Assembly (NCBI GenBank): GCA_049325575.1
Contig: JBMOLK010000269.1
Coordinates: 1 to 5,508 of the forward strand
DNA from: JBMOLK01 sp049325575
GTDB taxonomy: Bacteria > Bacillota > Clostridia > Acetivibrionales > Acetivibrionaceae
DNA: 5,508 bases
Direction of reading: 5' to 3'
Program-made: the position numbers and the translations under genes
Notes under the pieces: generated by a model
What the model was told of the DNA's origin: nothing
Seen by the model: only the letters and a program-made list of their open reading frames with translations
Databases searched by the model: none
Shown here: piece by piece, positions 5,452 to 5,508 of the stretch
Position numbering within the stretch: position 1 is the first letter of the stretch
Layout: each line of letters starts with the position of its first letter

Positions 5452-5508
5452 ATGTCTACCAGAGGGAAAAGATTACAAAATACGTACACAGAGGAGCAAA
5501 AAGAAGCA
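5452..5508 (+). CDS. Probable IS3-family transposase OrfA, 3'-partial
   Basis: Nineteen codons are visible, reading MSTRGKRLQN then TYTEEQKEA, and the frame is open to the window edge. A short basic start followed by a YT-EE-K-EA stretch is typical of the N-terminal helix-turn-helix subunit (OrfA) of IS3-type transposases. The gene follows a good ribosome site and sits just inside DNA that interrupts sigI, which supports a mobile-element origin. With so few residues the family is provisional; another helix-turn-helix transposase is possible. Confidence 0.6.
   Translation, partial: MSTRGKRLQNTYTEEQKEA

Larger units (their letters stand above)
5378..5508 (+). mobile_element. Left end of an insertion sequence inserted in sigI
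   Basis: SigI similarity stops at about codon 229 (near 5378-5382). The following sequence, TTTACCCCCTGTGTTAGG, leads through a short non-coding stretch into a transposase-like start. The exact boundary is uncertain: TG at 5374 could be the terminal dinucleotide of an IS3-type end, or the end may lie at about 5381. The right end, target duplication and the remainder of sigI are outside the window. Confidence 0.65.

Overview
The window looks like chromosome of a cellulosome-producing, low-GC Firmicute close to Acetivibrio (Clostridium) thermocellus. Four features support this: a secreted pectate lyase with a type I dockerin of C. thermocellum type (Ser-Thr and Lys-Arg recognition pairs in both repeats), a C-terminal S-layer-homology anchor behind a Thr-Pro linker, a SigI-family sigma factor of the kind that controls cellulosome genes, and AT-rich spacers with strong GGAGG-type ribosome sites.

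Layout from left to right. Positions 3-752 (+) are the 3' part of a surface protein: a Thr/Pro linker followed by three SLH repeats. Its start lies upstream of the window. A bidirectional terminator (756-781) separates it from the convergent gene at 790-1989 (-), a lipoprotein with a Pro-Glu-rich linker and a DUF4015-type putative glycoside hydrolase domain. An AT-rich gap of about 360 bp holds a weak promoter candidate with an inverted repeat, and a hairpin that ends the next gene. Positions 2351-4138 (-) encode the pectate lyase: signal peptide, unassigned beta-rich domain, dockerin, Thr-Pro linker, PL1 catalytic domain. After a divergent intergenic region of about 555 bp comes sigI (4694-5395, +). 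Its last codons run into the left end of an insertion sequence, whose transposase starts at 5452 and leaves the window.

The main result is regulatory. The divergent region holds two copies of the same bipartite motif, one in front of each gene and each pointing towards its gene: AAAATTCC, then GACAAAA, then 13 nt, then CGAATTTTA. They match at 30 of 38 positions with no gaps. An A-tract at -35 and CGAA at -10 are what is known for SigI promoters. I infer that this SigI controls both itself and the pectate lyase, giving a local pectin-response module. The module appears to be damaged here: the IS removes the last residues of SigI and separates sigI from whatever followed it, where an rsgI anti-sigma/sensor gene would be expected.
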